From Bacillus_BD sp050389805 (GTDB lineage Bacteria; Bacillota; Bacilli; Bacillales; Cytobacillaceae), in the NCBI RefSeq assembly GCF_050389805.1, contig NZ_CP130945.1:2356001-2420000 (forward strand): a stretch of DNA of 64,000 bases, read 5' to 3'. Positions within the stretch are counted from its first letter, which is position 1. Each line of letters starts with the position of its first letter. The notes beneath the pieces were generated by a model. That model had not been told where the DNA came from. It did not search any database and worked only from the letters and a program-made list of their open reading frames with translations. This document shows positions 1 through 8,928 of this stretch, one piece after another. The position numbers were made by a program, and so were the translations under genes.

Positions 1-270
1 AAGCTTCCAAAAGTATTACAATTTATTACAGGTAATATTGGATTTCACCATGTTCATCATTTAAGTCCAAGAGTTCCTAATTATAAATTAGAAGAAGCGC
101 ACAACACGACACCACCTTTAAAGAATGTCCCAACGATTACGCTTGCGACAAGTTTAAAGTCACTTCGCTTCCGTTTATGGGATGAGAAGAGTAAGAATTT
201 CGTGAGTTTTAGGGAAGTTAAAGCATTAGCGAAAAAAAGAGTTTCGGTTAAGGTAAAACCCGAAGTGTAA
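1..270 (+). CDS. des: Fatty acid desaturase, C-terminal fragment (Des-like)
   Basis: The reading frame is open from the first base, so the gene begins outside the window and only the last 89 residues are present. The fragment contains the third histidine box of membrane acyl-lipid desaturases (GFHHVHHLSPRVPNY), which helps bind the di-iron centre. In Bacillus subtilis, Des inserts a double bond into membrane phospholipid acyl chains after cold shock. A DesR-like gene lies directly downstream, as expected, but the sensor kinase desK that normally sits between des and desR is absent. The family call rests on the histidine box and the neighbour. Confidence 0.85.
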   Translation, partial: KLPKVLQFITGNIGFHHVHHLSPRVPNYKLEEAHNTTPPLKNVPTITLATSLKSLRFRLWDEKSKNFVSFREVKALAKKRVSVKVKPEV

Positions 271-287
271 TATTCCATTTATGTGAG

Positions 288-314
288 ACTCCCCCGTTAT
301 GTGGGGAGTTTCAA
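288..314 (+). terminator. Hairpin after des
   Basis: ACTCCCC at 288-294 pairs with GGGGAGT at 303-309 across an 8-base loop and is followed by a short T-containing stretch. It lies 18 bases after the des stop and probably ends or attenuates the des transcript before desR. The weak T run keeps confidence moderate. Confidence 0.5.
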
Positions 315-348
315 TATGGAGACAGCTTTCAAAAAGGAGAGAATGTGT

Positions 349-894
349 GTGATTACCATTGTCATTGCGGAAGATCAAGAGATGCTCTTAGGGGTCATCG
401 GTTCTCTTCTTAATTTGGAAGAGGATATGAAAGTAGTAGGGCAAGCAAGAAATGGAGAAGAAGCCTTGAAACTGGTACATGAATTTCAGCCTGATATTTG
501 TTTAATGGATATCGAAATGCCCGAAATGAACGGACTTGATGCCGCACAGTCTTTAAAGTCAACCGGATGCAAGGTTATTATCGTAACAACCTTTGCAAGG
601 ACGGGATATTTTGAACGTGCGAAACAAGCAGGAGTAAGAGGTTATTTCTTAAAAGACAGCCCAAGTAAAGAGTTAGTTGACGGCATTCGTAGAATTATGA
701 ATGGAGAGCAAATTTATTGTGCCGACTTAATGGACGATGATTCAATGGTTCACGAATCGGGAACAGAACGGTTGGTCGATCCTCATATTCATCATAAAAC
801 CACTAAACATCAAAGAAAAATAATCAGAACAGTTCGAAATTACTTTTCAACCATCATGGATAAAATGGATGAGTCAAGGGGACAGGTTCCTTGA
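349..894 (+). CDS. desR: DesR-like response regulator with degraded DNA-binding domain
   Basis: Residues 1-120 are a full receiver domain close to B. subtilis DesR: AEDQEMLLG at the acidic pocket, phospho-acceptor Asp in CLMDIEMP, VTTFARTGYF and the conserved lysine in YFLKDSPSKEL. DesR normally ends in a LuxR-type helix-turn-helix. Here that part is eroded: only short matches (KTTK, TVRNY) remain, separated by unrelated or missing residues, and the C-terminus is lost. GTG at 349 is preferred because GGAG lies 9 bases upstream; in-frame ATG codons occur at 343 and 283. Without a DNA-binding domain and without desK it probably no longer regulates des. It may be a pseudogene that still reads through. 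Confidence 0.75.
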   Translation: MITIVIAEDQEMLLGVIGSLLNLEEDMKVVGQARNGEEALKLVHEFQPDICLMDIEMPEMNGLDAAQSLKSTGCKVIIVTTFARTGYFERAKQAGVRGYFLKDSPSKELVDGIRRIMNGEQIYCADLMDDDSMVHESGTERLVDPHIHHKTTKHQRKIIRTVRNYFSTIMDKMDESRGQVP

Positions 895-899
895 CTCAT
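869..899 (+). terminator. Hairpin at the 3' end of the desR remnant
   Basis: ATGAGTCAAGG at 869-879 pairs perfectly with CCTTGACTCAT at 889-899. The hairpin overlaps the stop codon of the truncated regulator gene, so the gene may have been cut back to this structure. Confidence 0.5.
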
Positions 900-1057
900 T
901 TGCTATAAGTTAAAAAGATTGGTTGAAGATAAGTATATACATATAAATGAAGACTTACCTTTTAAAAGTTATCCTCTTGTAATAAATAGAGGGTAGAGAA
1001 ACACAGAAAAATTTGATTTTCGAGTGTAAAGGATTGTTCCAACAAGCTCTACCTTCT

Positions 1058-1540
1058 TTACAATGATAATTGCTTTTTAATATCATCTTCTATTTTCCTT
1101 GGTGTCGTCGTAGGTGCATACCGTTCTACCACTTTTCCATTTTTATCAACAAGGAACTTTGTAAAATTCCATTTGATCTTTTTTGAAAGGAGACCACGTT
1201 TTTGAGCTTTCAGAAAGGTGTATAATGGATCTTCATTTTCTCCATTCACTTCAATTTTGGCAAACATGGGAAACGTGACACCATAATTCAGTTGACAAAA
1301 TTCAGTCGTTTCTTCAATATTATCAAATTCTTGATTATGAAACTGGCTGCAAGGAAAACCTAAAATTTCCAAGCCTTGATCTTGATATTGATCGTACAAT
1401 TCTTGTAATTCCTTGAATTGCCCCGTTAACCCACATTTACTAGCCGTATTCACAATCAGGAGTGTCTTACCTTCAAAGTCCTTCAAAGATATCTCCTCAC
1501 CATTTGTTTTCTTTATATTAAAATCATAAACGGTTGTCAT
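1058..1540 (-). CDS. bsaA: Glutathione peroxidase-type thiol peroxidase
   Basis: A 160-residue cytoplasmic protein of the glutathione peroxidase family, full length for bacterial members. It carries the peroxidatic cysteine at residue 36 (NTASKCGLTGQ), the glutamine motif GFPCSQFHNQE at about residues 61-71 and the tryptophan motif KWNFTKFLV. Bacterial cysteine-type members reduce hydrogen peroxide and organic hydroperoxides, usually with thioredoxin as electron donor. AGGAGG lies just upstream of the ATG. The gene is alone, with convergent neighbours, and no operon is evident. Confidence 0.93.
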   Translation of the reverse strand: MTTVYDFNIKKTNGEEISLKDFEGKTLLIVNTASKCGLTGQFKELQELYDQYQDQGLEILGFPCSQFHNQEFDNIEETTEFCQLNYGVTFPMFAKIEVNGENEDPLYTFLKAQKRGLLSKKIKWNFTKFLVDKNGKVVERYAPTTTPRKIEDDIKKQLSL

Positions 1541-1943
1541 GATTTTTCCTCCTAGTATTAGACTCTACAATTAATTAAATCGTACACGATTTAAACTTAC
1601 AAGATGATTTAGACTTACAAGATCATTATTGTAGTCTAGAAGAAACATTTATTAAAAGTAAAAAGGGGAAGAGATAGTTTGCATAACAAAATTATTGTTA
1701 ATATAGTGAAACAGGGGGACGGTTCTTCGTGTTTCATTGTGGCAAAGCCTGTTTTATTCAATAGAGGGGCGCGTTTCTTTAAGAAATGTGTCTGTTTTCA
1801 TTTTAAGGAACAGATTGTTAAAATATATTAATCTGAGATTGTGAAGTTTTGTCAAATTAGTCTATGAAATCTTTATTTCTTTAACTTAAAATGAAATAAT
1901 TGGTAGGTTAGTAAAAATAGAAAAGGAATTGAGGGAGCGTCTT
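1541..1943. other. Intergenic region between bsaA and the PhzF gene
   Basis: This AT-rich stretch holds one half copy of the dispersed repeat at 1707-1736 and the divergent upstream regions of the two flanking genes. I see no further gene. Confidence 0.5.
1707..1736. repeat. Dispersed palindromic repeat, left arm only
   Basis: TGAAACAGGGGGACGGTTCT followed by TCGTGTTTCA. It matches one arm of the family seen whole at 42427-42502; the opposite arm is missing. Confidence 0.9.
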
Positions 1944-2825
1944 ATGGGGAAAATTCATTATTCTATTGTAGATGTGTTTTCAGAAGGAAAATATACAGGA
2001 AATCCACTCGCGGTTTTTAAAAACGCTGGAAAAATCTCCGATCGTGAAATGCAACAAATAGCCAAAGAAATTAATTACTCCGAAACTACTTTTATCTTGT
2101 CTGATTTAACAAATGATGATGGTTATGATGTTCGTATTTTTACACCGAATGAAGAGATTCCTTTTGCTGGTCATCCAACTTTAGGAACGGCATATATTAT
2201 TCAAAACGAAATATTAAAAAGCCCATCAGAAAACCTTATTTTAAACTTTAAAGGTGGACAGATACCAGTTTCATTTAATCATCAAGAAGAAGTTCTATGG
2301 ATGAAACAAAATGAACCAACTTTTGGTGGAATAATAGATCCTAATCATGTTTCAGATGTTTTAAACATTGATAAAGAAAACCTAGACAATCGATTTCCTA
2401 TTCAAGAAGTTTCAACTGGACTTCCAGTAATAATTGTCCCTTTAACTTCTTTAGAAGCAGTTAAAAATGTAAGAATAAATAAAGAAAAATACCTTGAATT
2501 AATTAAACATACGGATGCAAAAGCAATAATGGTTTTTTCACCCGAAACATATCGTTCGGAAAATGATTTAAATGTTCGAGACTTTGCAGATTATTACGGT
2601 ATTCCTGAAGATGCAGCCACTGGAAGTGCTAATGGATGTTTGGCTTCTTACTTGGTTAAGTATCAATATTTTAAGAAAAGCACAATTAACATTCATGTAG
2701 AACAAGGATATGAAATTGAAAGACCTTCTCGATTGTTTTTAAAAGCAAATGATGATAATGGGAAAATCAACGTTTACGTAGGAGGTAAAGTAGTAAAAAT
2801 CGCTCAAGGAGAATGGTTTCTTTAA
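1944..2825 (+). CDS. PhzF family isomerase
   Basis: A 293-residue protein with the PhzF two-lobed fold signature. The likely catalytic glutamate is in NYSETTFIL (about residue 47), followed by FAGHPTLGTAYII in the N-terminal lobe and DAATGSANGC in the C-terminal lobe. PhzF relatives catalyse proton shifts or isomerisations of small cyclic acids; in genomes without phenazine genes, such as the visible part of this one, the substrate is unknown. ATG at 1944 is chosen because GAGGGAG lies about 6 bases upstream; an in-frame TTG at 1929 would overlap that site. It stands alone and is followed by a repeat element. Confidence 0.9.
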   Translation: MGKIHYSIVDVFSEGKYTGNPLAVFKNAGKISDREMQQIAKEINYSETTFILSDLTNDDGYDVRIFTPNEEIPFAGHPTLGTAYIIQNEILKSPSENLILNFKGGQIPVSFNHQEEVLWMKQNEPTFGGIIDPNHVSDVLNIDKENLDNRFPIQEVSTGLPVIIVPLTSLEAVKNVRINKEKYLELIKHTDAKAIMVFSPETYRSENDLNVRDFADYYGIPEDAATGSANGCLASYLVKYQYFKKSTINIHVEQGYEIERPSRLFLKANDDNGKINVYVGGKVVKIAQGEWFL

Positions 2826-2841
2826 AACCTTGATGGTTCAA

Positions 2842-2915
2842 GAAACAGGGGGACGGTTCTCAGCGTTTCATAGATGTTATGAATCGATTTAATCAAACGC
2901 CAGAACTGTCTCCAG
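2842..2915. repeat. Dispersed repeat, left arm with an extended tail
   Basis: GAAACAGGGGGACGGTTCTC continues into CAGCGTTTCATAGATG and then about 40 bases that closely match the tail of the copy at 57494-57560 (ATCGATTTAATCAAACGCCAG here, ATCGATTTCATCAAACGGCAG there). Confidence 0.8.
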
Positions 2916-3082
2916 GTTCATCGTTAAAGAATAATGAATCGATTTTACAAATGGGTTAAATTAAATTCCAATTTCCCTCACTAAATAGATGAGGGTCTTC
3001 ATGTTTCACTATTTTTCGAATAGGATCATCTTAATATGATGAAAATAGGGGGAAAGATTTTCTTCTAAAAGGAGGAAACAAG

Positions 3083-4059
3083 TTGACTAAGTTGTCAAAT
3101 TCAACTCTTTTCATCATATTAGTCATTGTATTTGCAATAGCGGGTGGAATATCGTTACTGATTAAAGCACAAATAACAGAAATGGAACAGACTAGTTCCA
3201 ATATAGAAGATGCGATTGAACAACAGAATTATACATATGCGCTCCAATTACTGGAAGAAAATAATCTAGAAAAACTGCAGAAATATTCGGATCAAGATTT
3301 AGAGGGACTGAAAGAAGTCTACCTGTAGCAATCGATTTAGAGAAACTATTCCATGAAGACAAGGAAAAATATATCGACAAATTTGCATCAGTACAACCCA
3401 GACTTGAAGGGATCTTGTCTCGACACGCTAAAGAACGATTTTCCACCATCATTGATGACTATATATCTTCCGAAAACTACGAGGAGATTAATCGTCTATC
3501 AGAGGCAGGTTATTTGAATCATGAATTTCTAGCTGGTGAAACAGTTAAAAGGGCAGAAGCATTTTTATTTGAGTATGAATTGATTGGGTTATTGAGGAAT
3601 AATCAGTTAGAAGAAATAACGATTAAGACGGTGAATCATGAAGAGGGCACGGTATTAAAAAATATCTACCATTTAGCACAAGCGATCAAACACGAAACGG
3701 AAGATCCAAGTATGGTGACGACCTATTTAGTGAGTATCCCTGAAGGTTATTCGAAATTTCCTCAACCTTTTCAGGAAAAATATGATGCACTCTATGGAAA
3801 ATATAGGGATACAGAGAAATACAAATACGCTAAAATGGTACGAGAATCACATGAACGACAAGATCGAAAAAATAATATCACCAAAACGATTCAAATCGGG
3901 ATGACGACTACAGACGTTCAATCACTCTTAGGCAATCCAACAGATATAAACACAAATGTAAGTGCATATGGGACGTCAGAACAATGGGTCTACAAAGACT
4001 AAAATGGTTATAAGTACGTATACTTTGAAAATGGTATCGTAACGTCAATCTCAGATTGA
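3083..4059 (+). pseudogene. Broken membrane-anchored protein with SmpA/OmlA (BamE)-like C-terminus
   Basis: A TTG start at 3083 follows AAGGAGG with 7-base spacing. It opens an N-terminal membrane segment (about residues 8-27, LFIILVIVFAIAGGISLLI). The frame ends at a stop near 3328, while a second frame is open from about 3301 and continues the protein (VAIDLEKLFHEDKEKY) to a TAA at 4000-4002. After that TAA the same frame continues as NGYKYVYFENGIVTSISD to a natural TGA at 4057-4059. So one +/-1 frameshift and one in-frame stop break a single ancestral gene. The C-terminal part (IQIGMTTTDVQSLLGNPTD, EQWVY, YVYFENGIVTSI) resembles SmpA/OmlA domains, which mediate protein contacts at membranes. 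Sequencing error is the alternative to real decay. Confidence 0.7.
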
Positions 4060-4076
4060 AACAAAGGCGTGGTGTT

Positions 4077-4146
4077 TGAAACAAGGGGACGGTTCTAGTG
4101 TTTCATCTTTACCTTTTGAAACGATGAGAACCGTCCCCCTGTTTCA
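4077..4146. repeat. Dispersed palindromic repeat, full copy
   Basis: Left arm GAAACAAGGGGACGGTTCTA with GTGTTTCAT, spacer CTTTACCTT, then the inverted arm TTGAAACGATGAGAACCG with TCCCCCTGTTTCA. The whole element can fold into one long imperfect hairpin. Confidence 0.92.
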
Positions 4147-4271
4147 TGAACGAATTATGAAATTAGTCTCATAATCGAACTGTTTTGGTCTATGTTGAAC
4201 ATCTTCTGTAAATATATTTTTTCTCCTTGGACAAACTTATCTTGTCAGATTTAATCAAGGAGGAATCAAAT

Positions 4272-4532
4272 ATGGTAAACGACATTAAACAGGAAATGGA
4301 ACGAATTTGGGGTGAAACGTGTGGTTCATGGGAAAACTGTACGGAGGAAAACATTCAATCTTTCTTAGCACAATGCCTAGAAAAAAGCATAGACCCACAA
4401 TATTGTATGAGTTGGGTAGAGCAGCATAGCAACCAGATTCCTAATTGGTCAGCCGTTTCGAAGGTATCTCTTGATTGGGTAAATGAACATACTTCAACAG
4501 GTTCGCCCATTAACGGACATGAAACTCTGTAA
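4272..4532 (+). CDS. Small cysteine-containing protein of unknown function
   Basis: An 86-residue soluble protein that I do not recognise. ATG at 4272 is chosen because AAGGAGG lies about 9 bases upstream; the longer in-frame start at 4227 has no such site. It is rich in tryptophan and carries several cysteines (GETCGSWENCTEENI, AQCLEKSIDPQYCMSW), predicted mostly helical, with no signal peptide or membrane segment. A strong terminator follows at once, so it is a single-gene unit. The good ribosome site and terminator support a real gene. Confidence 0.65.
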   Translation: MVNDIKQEMERIWGETCGSWENCTEENIQSFLAQCLEKSIDPQYCMSWVEQHSNQIPNWSAVSKVSLDWVNEHTSTGSPINGHETL

Positions 4533-4533
4533 A

Positions 4534-4560
4534 AAGGAGAGAAATACTCTCCTTTTTTTT
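4534..4560 (+). terminator. Rho-independent terminator
   Basis: AGGAGAG at 4535-4541 pairs with CTCTCCT at 4547-4553 and runs into eight T residues. Confidence 0.9.
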
Positions 4561-4790
4561 ATACTTGAAGTATATATCGTTCCTGCTTGACAAATCGCTT
4601 TACCTCTTAGTGTGTGCTGCTTTAACAATAATCATCAACGTTTATTATTGTGTGAACGATGGAAAATGTAATAACTTCATTTATCTAAAAGCTCTCTTTT
4701 ATGAATGGTTGGGCTGCTAGTAGTTAGATTTCGTTTGAACAAATCGGTATTGAAGACGAATTAATACTACAAAAAGCAGGTAATAGAAAA

Positions 4791-5081
4791 CTAAGTCAGG
4801 TCATCTAAATTGGCGCCATTTTGATCTAATAAATGAGCAAGAATAGCAGAGTTTTCCTGATCCGCCTCCCACTGTACGACATCGTCATACTCAAACAGTT
4901 GAAAGCTGTCAGAAAACTGTTCCTTCATATATTTAATAAAGGTTTCCGTGCTCCCTTTCTCGCCTCGGCGAAATTCCATCATAATGGCTCGAAACTTATG
5001 TGGAGGCAAATCTGTTTGAATATGGTATGAATTAGAAAAACCCAAATTTTCACTGCTGTATAAATTATAAATATAAGGCAT
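4791..5081 (-). CDS. Conserved-looking hypothetical protein
   Basis: A 96-residue soluble protein with no signal peptide or membrane segment; not recognised. It has a mixed charged composition (MPYIYNLYSSENLGFS, LPPHKFRAIMMEFRRG, WEADQENSAILAHLLD). An AAAGGAAAGAGGG purine-rich site lies before the ATG. The opposite-strand frame across it is a shadow. Codon use looks like that of the neighbours, which supports a real gene. Confidence 0.6.
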   Translation of the reverse strand: MPYIYNLYSSENLGFSNSYHIQTDLPPHKFRAIMMEFRRGEKGSTETFIKYMKEQFSDSFQLFEYDDVVQWEADQENSAILAHLLDQNGANLDDLT

Positions 5082-5497
5082 TCAAGATTCCCTCTTTCCT
5101 TTTATGGTTCGTTTTATTTTTTCCATTATGTTATAAGGTAAACATGGCTTTTATTAAAATCAAAAAACTGTGAAGAGGATTTCATACAAAAATTCCTTCT
5201 GAAAATGCTAAATACTCCGGCTTAATTAAGCTAAGCCTAAAGGAAATGTAGAGATTGTAATGAAACGTACTTAAACGAGTGTTGATCCAAAAAGGATTAA
5301 TAGATCTTTTTGCTGAACTTATTGAACAAGGGAGTAGAGTTGAACAAAAGATAAATAAGATAAGGAAGGAGAAGTAAAGTGTTTCGTAATAAAAAGAAGA
5401 AATTTAATGTAATTGGTATTGGAGTTTAGTATTCCGCTTTTGACTCATATGTGTAGGATAGAAAAAAAGAGGGATGCGATCCCTCTAGAAAAGTTAT
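5082..5497. other. Intergenic region with one doubtful micro-ORF
   Basis: No convincing gene. A 32-codon frame at 5279-5377 (+) starts with GTG or TTG and reads LIQKGLIDLFAELIEQGSR; it has a helical look but no ribosome binding site. It may be a remnant. Confidence 0.3.
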
Positions 5498-6193
5498 TTA
5501 ATGTAATACATCATTTTTATTATCAATATACAGTGTGCCGTCTTTTTGAACTTCAGCATAAAAAATATCAGAAATTGAATGGATTCCTAATAATTGTAAT
5601 TGTTGCTCTAACCAACGTGTATCAAGATTTAATTTTTCTAAATTTGAAGTAATAATTCTACCATCACTAATCACTTCGGTGGAAATTGGGTATATATTAC
5701 GTGTAGGGTTTTGTATACCTAAATCAGATTTTGAAAGAGGTTGGTTAGATTCCTTTTTCATAACAGATAGCTTTCCATCTATTTCCAAAATTGCATACTC
5801 AACTTCAGATACAGAAAATACGTCTTTTTGTCTCAATAAAGCAGTTAAAGCATCAATATCTAAACGTACTTTTCGAAGCTCATGTTCCATAATTTTACCG
5901 TTTTTTATAAGTATTCTTGGTTGGCTTTCAATAATAGTACGAGCTTTTTTTGATTTTATGTCAATAAACCCTATTACGATTGTAATAGCAGCCCAACCCG
6001 TTATCGCTAAAACACCTTTTTGAATACTTACACTTGAGTCTATTACTACAACTCCTGTAATTGCTCCAATTGTAATACCTGAAACAAAGTTAAAAAAAGT
6101 CATTTGTGAAAGTTCTTTTCTGCCCATAATCCTGGTTAAAAATAATAGGGTAAAGAATGCAATAACAAGCCTTAAAGCTAAATCTATAATCAA
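5498..6193 (-). CDS. YetF/DUF421 family membrane protein
   Basis: A 231-residue protein with two or three N-terminal membrane helices (LALRLVIAFFTLLFLTRI, GVLAITGWAAITIVIGF) followed by the DUF421 cytosolic domain (about residues 80-210), with the typical LTRIMGRKELSQMTFFNFVS and ILIKNGKIMEHELRKVRLD motifs. Relatives in Bacillus are membrane proteins of poorly defined role; some affect spore germination and heat resistance. The TTG start at 6193 is chosen because AAAGGAG lies 7 bases upstream; the longer TTG frame overlaps that site. Two other DUF421 proteins occur in this window (39119-39979 and 47390-48094). Confidence 0.85.
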   Translation of the reverse strand: MIIDLALRLVIAFFTLLFLTRIMGRKELSQMTFFNFVSGITIGAITGVVVIDSSVSIQKGVLAITGWAAITIVIGFIDIKSKKARTIIESQPRILIKNGKIMEHELRKVRLDIDALTALLRQKDVFSVSEVEYAILEIDGKLSVMKKESNQPLSKSDLGIQNPTRNIYPISTEVISDGRIITSNLEKLNLDTRWLEQQLQLLGIHSISDIFYAEVQKDGTLYIDNKNDVLH

Positions 6194-6687
6194 AACTCTA
6201 ACTCCTTTCAAGATGGATTTTACTTTTCAGACTGTTTTATATATCCCCTTAATTTAGTAATTAAATGTATAGCTTATTTATTATGTTTGGAAAGTTAAAA
6301 CACATATATTTCGCGATTCGGGAACTAAGTGAAGAAGAGCAGTTAAACTCATGGGGCCGTTAGTTGAAGAAGAAATGACATAACATATTAGTCATAAAAA
6401 TCATACGATTCAATTGTGTCTTGAAAAAGTTTGGATGTGTTTTGTCGTCCCTAATCGCTATGGAGAATGAGACCTTGCACATCCTTTTCTTTTCGGATAG
6501 CTTCGTAAACTGTTTTTATCACAAATTTTCAACCTCTACTAAAAGGGGGGGGGTTTAACCATTCTCGTGGTCCATAGAAGAAATCCATTTGAAACAGGAG
6601 AACCATCCCCGCGTTTCTAAAGCAAAATAGACAGAGCTATGGTAAAATTATTGTTTGCATATATTATTTTAGTAGGTTGTGGCCATC
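6194..6687. other. Intergenic region
   Basis: No gene is supported. It contains a nine-G tract at 6545-6553 and a decayed repeat copy ending at 6617. The rest is AT-rich. Confidence 0.4.
6541..6617. repeat. Dispersed repeat, decayed copy
   Basis: TTCTCGTGGTCCATAG resembles the end of a left arm, and TTGAAACAGGAGAACCATCC with CCGCGTTTCT resembles the right arm. A G tract replaces the start of the left arm. Confidence 0.6.
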
Positions 6688-7632
6688 ATGAAATTATTTG
6701 AAAAACTATATCCCCTTATTATTTTCTTAGCAGTCATTATTGGGATCGGCATAGGCCAAGTAGAACGAATAAGAGAAAATGCGGAAAGCTTTATTGTGCC
6801 TTTATTAGTAGCCATGTTATACATTACTTTCTTGCAAATTCCGATTGAAGAGATTATGAAAGCTTTTAAAAATATCAAGTTTACATACACTTCTGTCCTT
6901 ATAAACTTTGTCTGGACACCTATCCTGGCATGGATGCTAGCTATGGTATTTTTAGGTGATCATCCAGGGTTGTTTATTGGATTTATTATGCTCATGGTTA
7001 CCCCATGCACGGATTGGTATTTAATTTTTACAGGAATAGCAAAAGGGAATGTGGCGTTATCAACAGCAATCTTACCTCTCAATTTAATCCTACAAGTCAT
7101 TTTACTGCCTATTTATCTTCTTATTTTTGGCGGAAAAACAGGGGTTATTGAGTTTTCATTTCTAATGGAAAGCATCTTAATTGCATTATTCATCCCATTC
7201 GTTTTAGCTTTGTTCACAAAAATGATCGTGAGAAACAAGCAACAGTTAAGAAAAAATCTTATATCCAAATTTAGTGTGTTACCGATGGTTTTTCTAAGTC
7301 TAGCTATCGTTGCGATGTTTGCTTCACAAGGGAGATTACTGCTTGATCACTTAGATTTATTGTGGCAAATCACTATACCTATTCTTTTGTATTTCACTAT
7401 TAATTTCTTCGTAGGTCAAAAAGCTGGACAGCTTATGAAGTTCCCGAATTCTGACAGAATCAGTTTAAGCTTAACCACTTTAGCAAGAAATTCTCCCATT
7501 GCCTTGGCGATTGCGATGACTGCATTTCCAGATCAACCCTTAATCGCTTTAACATTGGTTATAGGACCATTGTTGGAATTGCCGGTTTTGACTATCGTTA
7601 CACAGGTTTTACTATTAATCTCTAAAAAATAA
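6688..7632 (+). CDS. Acr3-like arsenite efflux transporter family protein
   Basis: A 314-residue integral membrane protein with about ten hydrophobic helices, related to the Acr3 branch of the bile acid/arsenite/riboflavin transporter superfamily. The PCTDWYLIFTGIAKGN motif in the middle resembles the conserved cysteine segment of Acr3 helix 4. Acr3 pumps arsenite out of the cell, but members outside ars operons can carry other solutes. No arsR, arsC or arsD is adjacent, so the substrate is uncertain. ATG at 6688 and GTG at 6679 are both possible; the upstream site (AGTAGG) is weak. A strong terminator follows. Confidence 0.7.
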   Translation: MKLFEKLYPLIIFLAVIIGIGIGQVERIRENAESFIVPLLVAMLYITFLQIPIEEIMKAFKNIKFTYTSVLINFVWTPILAWMLAMVFLGDHPGLFIGFIMLMVTPCTDWYLIFTGIAKGNVALSTAILPLNLILQVILLPIYLLIFGGKTGVIEFSFLMESILIALFIPFVLALFTKMIVRNKQQLRKNLISKFSVLPMVFLSLAIVAMFASQGRLLLDHLDLLWQITIPILLYFTINFFVGQKAGQLMKFPNSDRISLSLTTLARNSPIALAIAMTAFPDQPLIALTLVIGPLLELPVLTIVTQVLLLISKK

Positions 7633-7651
7633 AACCACATAAAAACACAAG

Positions 7652-7689
7652 AGCACACATCCATTTTATATAATGATTGTGTGCTTTTT
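7652..7689 (+). terminator. Rho-independent terminator
   Basis: AGCACACA at 7652-7659 pairs with TGTGTGCT at 7678-7685, followed by TTTT. Confidence 0.85.
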
Positions 7690-7693
7690 GGGA

Positions 7694-7727
7694 TGGAACA
7701 GGGGGTCGGTACCTTCTCGTGGTTCAC
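7694..7727. repeat. Dispersed repeat, decayed half copy
   Basis: TGGAACAGGGGGTCGGTACC followed by TTCTCGTGGTTCA is a diverged left arm. Confidence 0.6.
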
Positions 7728-7756
7728 TTTTTCAGGAAAGGAAATCTAATTTATAG

Positions 7757-7785
7757 TTGACAGGTAGGAATAATATGTTTAATGT
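7757..7785 (+). promoter_or_regulatory. Candidate SigA promoter
   Basis: TTGACA at 7757-7762 and TAATGT at 7780-7785 are separated by 17 bases. It lies about 245 bases upstream of the esterase start, which implies a long leader; nothing else was seen in the 7728-8029 stretch. Confidence 0.4.
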
Positions 7786-8029
7786 AATAAATATATTATT
7801 TGTTCATTTTTAGTATTCAAGGCTAATGAACTAGTTAGATTATAATCGCATTTAATTTCGTGTCAATAAATTCAAATCATTCAGTTAACCAGAAGTCTGG
7901 AAAGCGCAGGAATGGTTTTTTAATAAAAAAATGAGTACATATTCTAATATTCTTTTGTATTGGTGCAATACCAAACATTAAATTTAATAGTTTCGAACTT
8001 ATAGGATCATAACAAGGGGGGACCTAATC

Positions 8030-8794
8030 ATGAATAAGAGTTATCAAGTGTTAGAGGGAGCAGAGCCGTTCTATTTTAAAGGGAGTGAAGTGGGTGTTCT
8101 CATTTCGCATGGATTTATGGGCACTCCACAAAGTATGCGATTCATAGGAGAAGAACTTGCTCGATATGGTTATACGGTTTTAGGAGTAAGGTTGAAGGGG
8201 CATGGAACCCACTACCAGGATTTAGAAACATGCACCCATGAAGAATGGTTTGAATCACTTGAAAATGGGTACCATGAATTGAAAAAACAATGCAAACGTA
8301 TTTTTGTGATCGGTCAATCCATGGGTGGAACCTTAACGCTTAAACTTGCACATAAGTACCCCGAAATCAAAGGGATCGCATTAATAAATCCAGCTTTAGA
8401 TGTTCCGATGTATGAAAACTTTAAGGATGCAACTCAACCAAGGTTTGTCATGGAAGGTAAGCCAGATATTCATATGAAGAATGTGGATGAAATTACGTAT
8501 GAATATGCACCCATAAAATCCATTCAAGAACTCCAAAAGGTAATGGAAACCACCCCAGCTTTATTGTCGAGTATTCAATGCCCAGTTTTAGGGATTAATT
8601 CAGCCATGGATCATGTTGTCCCGCCCAGATATACGGATTATATTATTGACCATATCGGATCAGACAAAAAGGAAAAGGTCGTTTTACCAAACTCATATCA
8701 TGTAGCCTCTATGGACTATGACAAAGAAAAAATAGTAGAAAGCTGCCATCATTTTATTCAACAGCAATCTAATAAGACACTCGTTCATCAATAG
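8030..8794 (+). CDS. Alpha/beta hydrolase, monoacylglycerol lipase / carboxylesterase type
   Basis: A 254-residue cytoplasmic hydrolase closely resembling the Bacillus monoacylglycerol lipase and Est30 carboxylesterase group. It shows the oxyanion segment SHGFMGTPQSM, the conserved RLKGHGTHYQD, the nucleophile elbow GQSMGGTL (Ser97), the acid in INSAMDHVVPP and the histidine in NSYHVASMDYD. These enzymes hydrolyse monoacylglycerols and short-chain esters. A long purine ribosome site (AAGGGGGGA) precedes the ATG. The gene stands alone and a repeat copy begins two bases after its stop. Confidence 0.9.
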   Translation: MNKSYQVLEGAEPFYFKGSEVGVLISHGFMGTPQSMRFIGEELARYGYTVLGVRLKGHGTHYQDLETCTHEEWFESLENGYHELKKQCKRIFVIGQSMGGTLTLKLAHKYPEIKGIALINPALDVPMYENFKDATQPRFVMEGKPDIHMKNVDEITYEYAPIKSIQELQKVMETTPALLSSIQCPVLGINSAMDHVVPPRYTDYIIDHIGSDKKEKVVLPNSYHVASMDYDKEKIVESCHHFIQQQSNKTLVHQ

Positions 8795-8796
8795 CC

Positions 8797-8864
8797 GAAA
8801 CAGGGGGGCGGTTCTTGTGTTTCATTCTTACCTTTTGAAACGCGGAGAACCGTCCCCCCTGTTT
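8797..8864. repeat. Dispersed palindromic repeat, full copy
   Basis: GAAACAGGGGGGCGGTTCTT with GTGTTTCAT, then TTTTGAAACGCGGAGAACCG and TCCCCCCTGTTTT. It begins two bases after the stop of the esterase gene. Confidence 0.92.
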
Positions 8865-8928
8865 TAAAGGGATATCCGGAAATAAATTTGCAAACGATAT
8901 AGAAGACTGACACGAGGGAGGGATCGAT

